A stretch of 64,000 bases of DNA from DATDIC01 sp963777625 (GTDB lineage Bacteria; Pseudomonadota; Alphaproteobacteria; Acetobacterales; Acetobacteraceae): NCBI GenBank assembly GCA_963777625.1, contig CAVZRO010000026.1, positions 186,001 to 250,000 of the forward strand, read 5' to 3'. Numbering within the stretch: position 1 is the first letter of the stretch; every line of letters starts with the position of its first letter. The notes under the pieces are model-generated. The model was not told the origin of the DNA, made no database searches, and worked only from the letters and a program-made list of their open reading frames with translations. The position numbers and the translations under genes are program-made. Positions 63,638 through 64,000 of this stretch are shown here, piece after piece.

Positions 63638-64000
63638 TCAGTGCTTTGCTTTTCTCGCGACCGACCGAACCACCTTCGGCCGTGCCAATTCAGCCGCTTG
63701 GCAGGACCCGAGCGAATCAGGCAGCAGGTCCTTGCCGGCGGCGAATGACGCCAGCTCCGAATCACCCTCCAGCGCCATCGCTTCCTCGAACAGCACCGCG
63801 TTGCGAGGGCAGAAATCGGTCCCCTGCTTCAGCCCCTCATCGGCCTGCGCATTGGCCAGCGAGGTGACGTAGCTGTCGTGCTCGGACTGGCCGCGGCGGC
63901 CGTATACCCGTTTGAAATAGCTGTCGAGCGCCCGCTCGTTGGCCATCAGTGACGGTTGATACCGCCGGATGAAGCCGTTGTACTGTTCATCGTCATGGCA
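63638..64000 (-). CDS. Partial gene of unknown function, running off the window end
   Basis: The minus frame is open from the window edge (HDDEQYNGFIRRYQPSLMAN) to the stop at 63638, so the 5' end is outside. The product part is hydrophilic and helical, with HDSYVTSLANAQADEGLKQG, then TDFCPRNAVLFEEAMALEGD, and a basic C-terminus KVVRSVARKAKH. Family not recognised; one cysteine pair (FCPRN, GSCQ) may be structural. Confidence 0.55.
   Translation of the reverse strand, partial: CHDDEQYNGFIRRYQPSLMANERALDSYFKRVYGRRGQSEHDSYVTSLANAQADEGLKQGTDFCPRNAVLFEEAMALEGDSELASFAAGKDLLPDSLGSCQAAELARPKVVRSVARKAKH

Overview
The window is high-GC DNA (mostly mid-60s percent by eye) from an alphaproteobacterium, most likely an acetic-acid-bacteria or Rhodospirillales relative. 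A CcrM-type GANTC methyltransferase beside rnhB, a phasin (polyhydroxyalkanoate storage), an EipB-family envelope protein and many small-molecule ABC and dioxygenase genes all fit an aerobic, versatile soil or water heterotroph. The genus cannot be fixed from the sequence alone.

Layout. 1-9.2 kb: a FAH-family hydrolase, a cobalt-type nitrile hydratase operon (alpha, beta, accessory) followed by a SulP transporter with STAS and cyclic-nucleotide domains, an IlvD/Edd dehydratase, a serine hydrolase and an MDR oxidoreductase. 9.3-12.1 kb: a two-subunit Rieske dioxygenase whose upstream side carries an intact IS481-type element with a 6-bp NCTAGN target duplication. 12.3-16 kb: an NRAMP-like transporter and a peptidoglycan-binding/membrane-protein pair. 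16-19.8 kb: two unrelated kinds of sulfatase with a DsbA-like protein. 19.8-23.3 kb: MarC, EipB and a PadR-DUF2218-methyltransferase operon with a clear operator. 23.7-25.2 kb: two AT-richer genes of unknown function. 25.3-30.3 kb: an SDR and a four-carbon acid sugar kinase / MFS / PdxA2 set. 30.4-34.8 kb: a MarR-controlled membrane gene, then about 2 kb of decayed low-GC DNA and a relaxosome-like ribbon-helix-helix gene.

34.9-40 kb is core: ClpA, ClpS, phasin and a D,D-carboxypeptidase. 40.4-45.6 kb is a LacI-regulated polyamine/iron-type ABC importer. 45.7-49.2 kb holds a prepilin peptidase next to a gspE scrap, DUF1272, a lipoprotein and threonine synthase. 49.3-54.5 kb is core: yidC-yidD-rnpA-rpmH and ccrM-rnhB. 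54.6-61.1 kb is a five-gene oligopeptide-type ABC importer ended by a broken IS481 transposase fused to a resolvase scrap. The last 2 kb hold a DUF1223 protein, a lipoprotein and a partial gene.

Two window-wide patterns matter. First, at least nine otherwise well conserved reading frames, including the normally essential yidC, are broken by single-base changes beside short homopolymers; this looks more like sequence error than mass gene decay. Second, a two-hairpin palindromic repeat ending in GGGTGAGGG occurs at several intergenic sites in both orientations and supplies the C-terminal codons of pdxA2 and of a membrane-protein gene. No tRNA, rRNA or CRISPR array was found.
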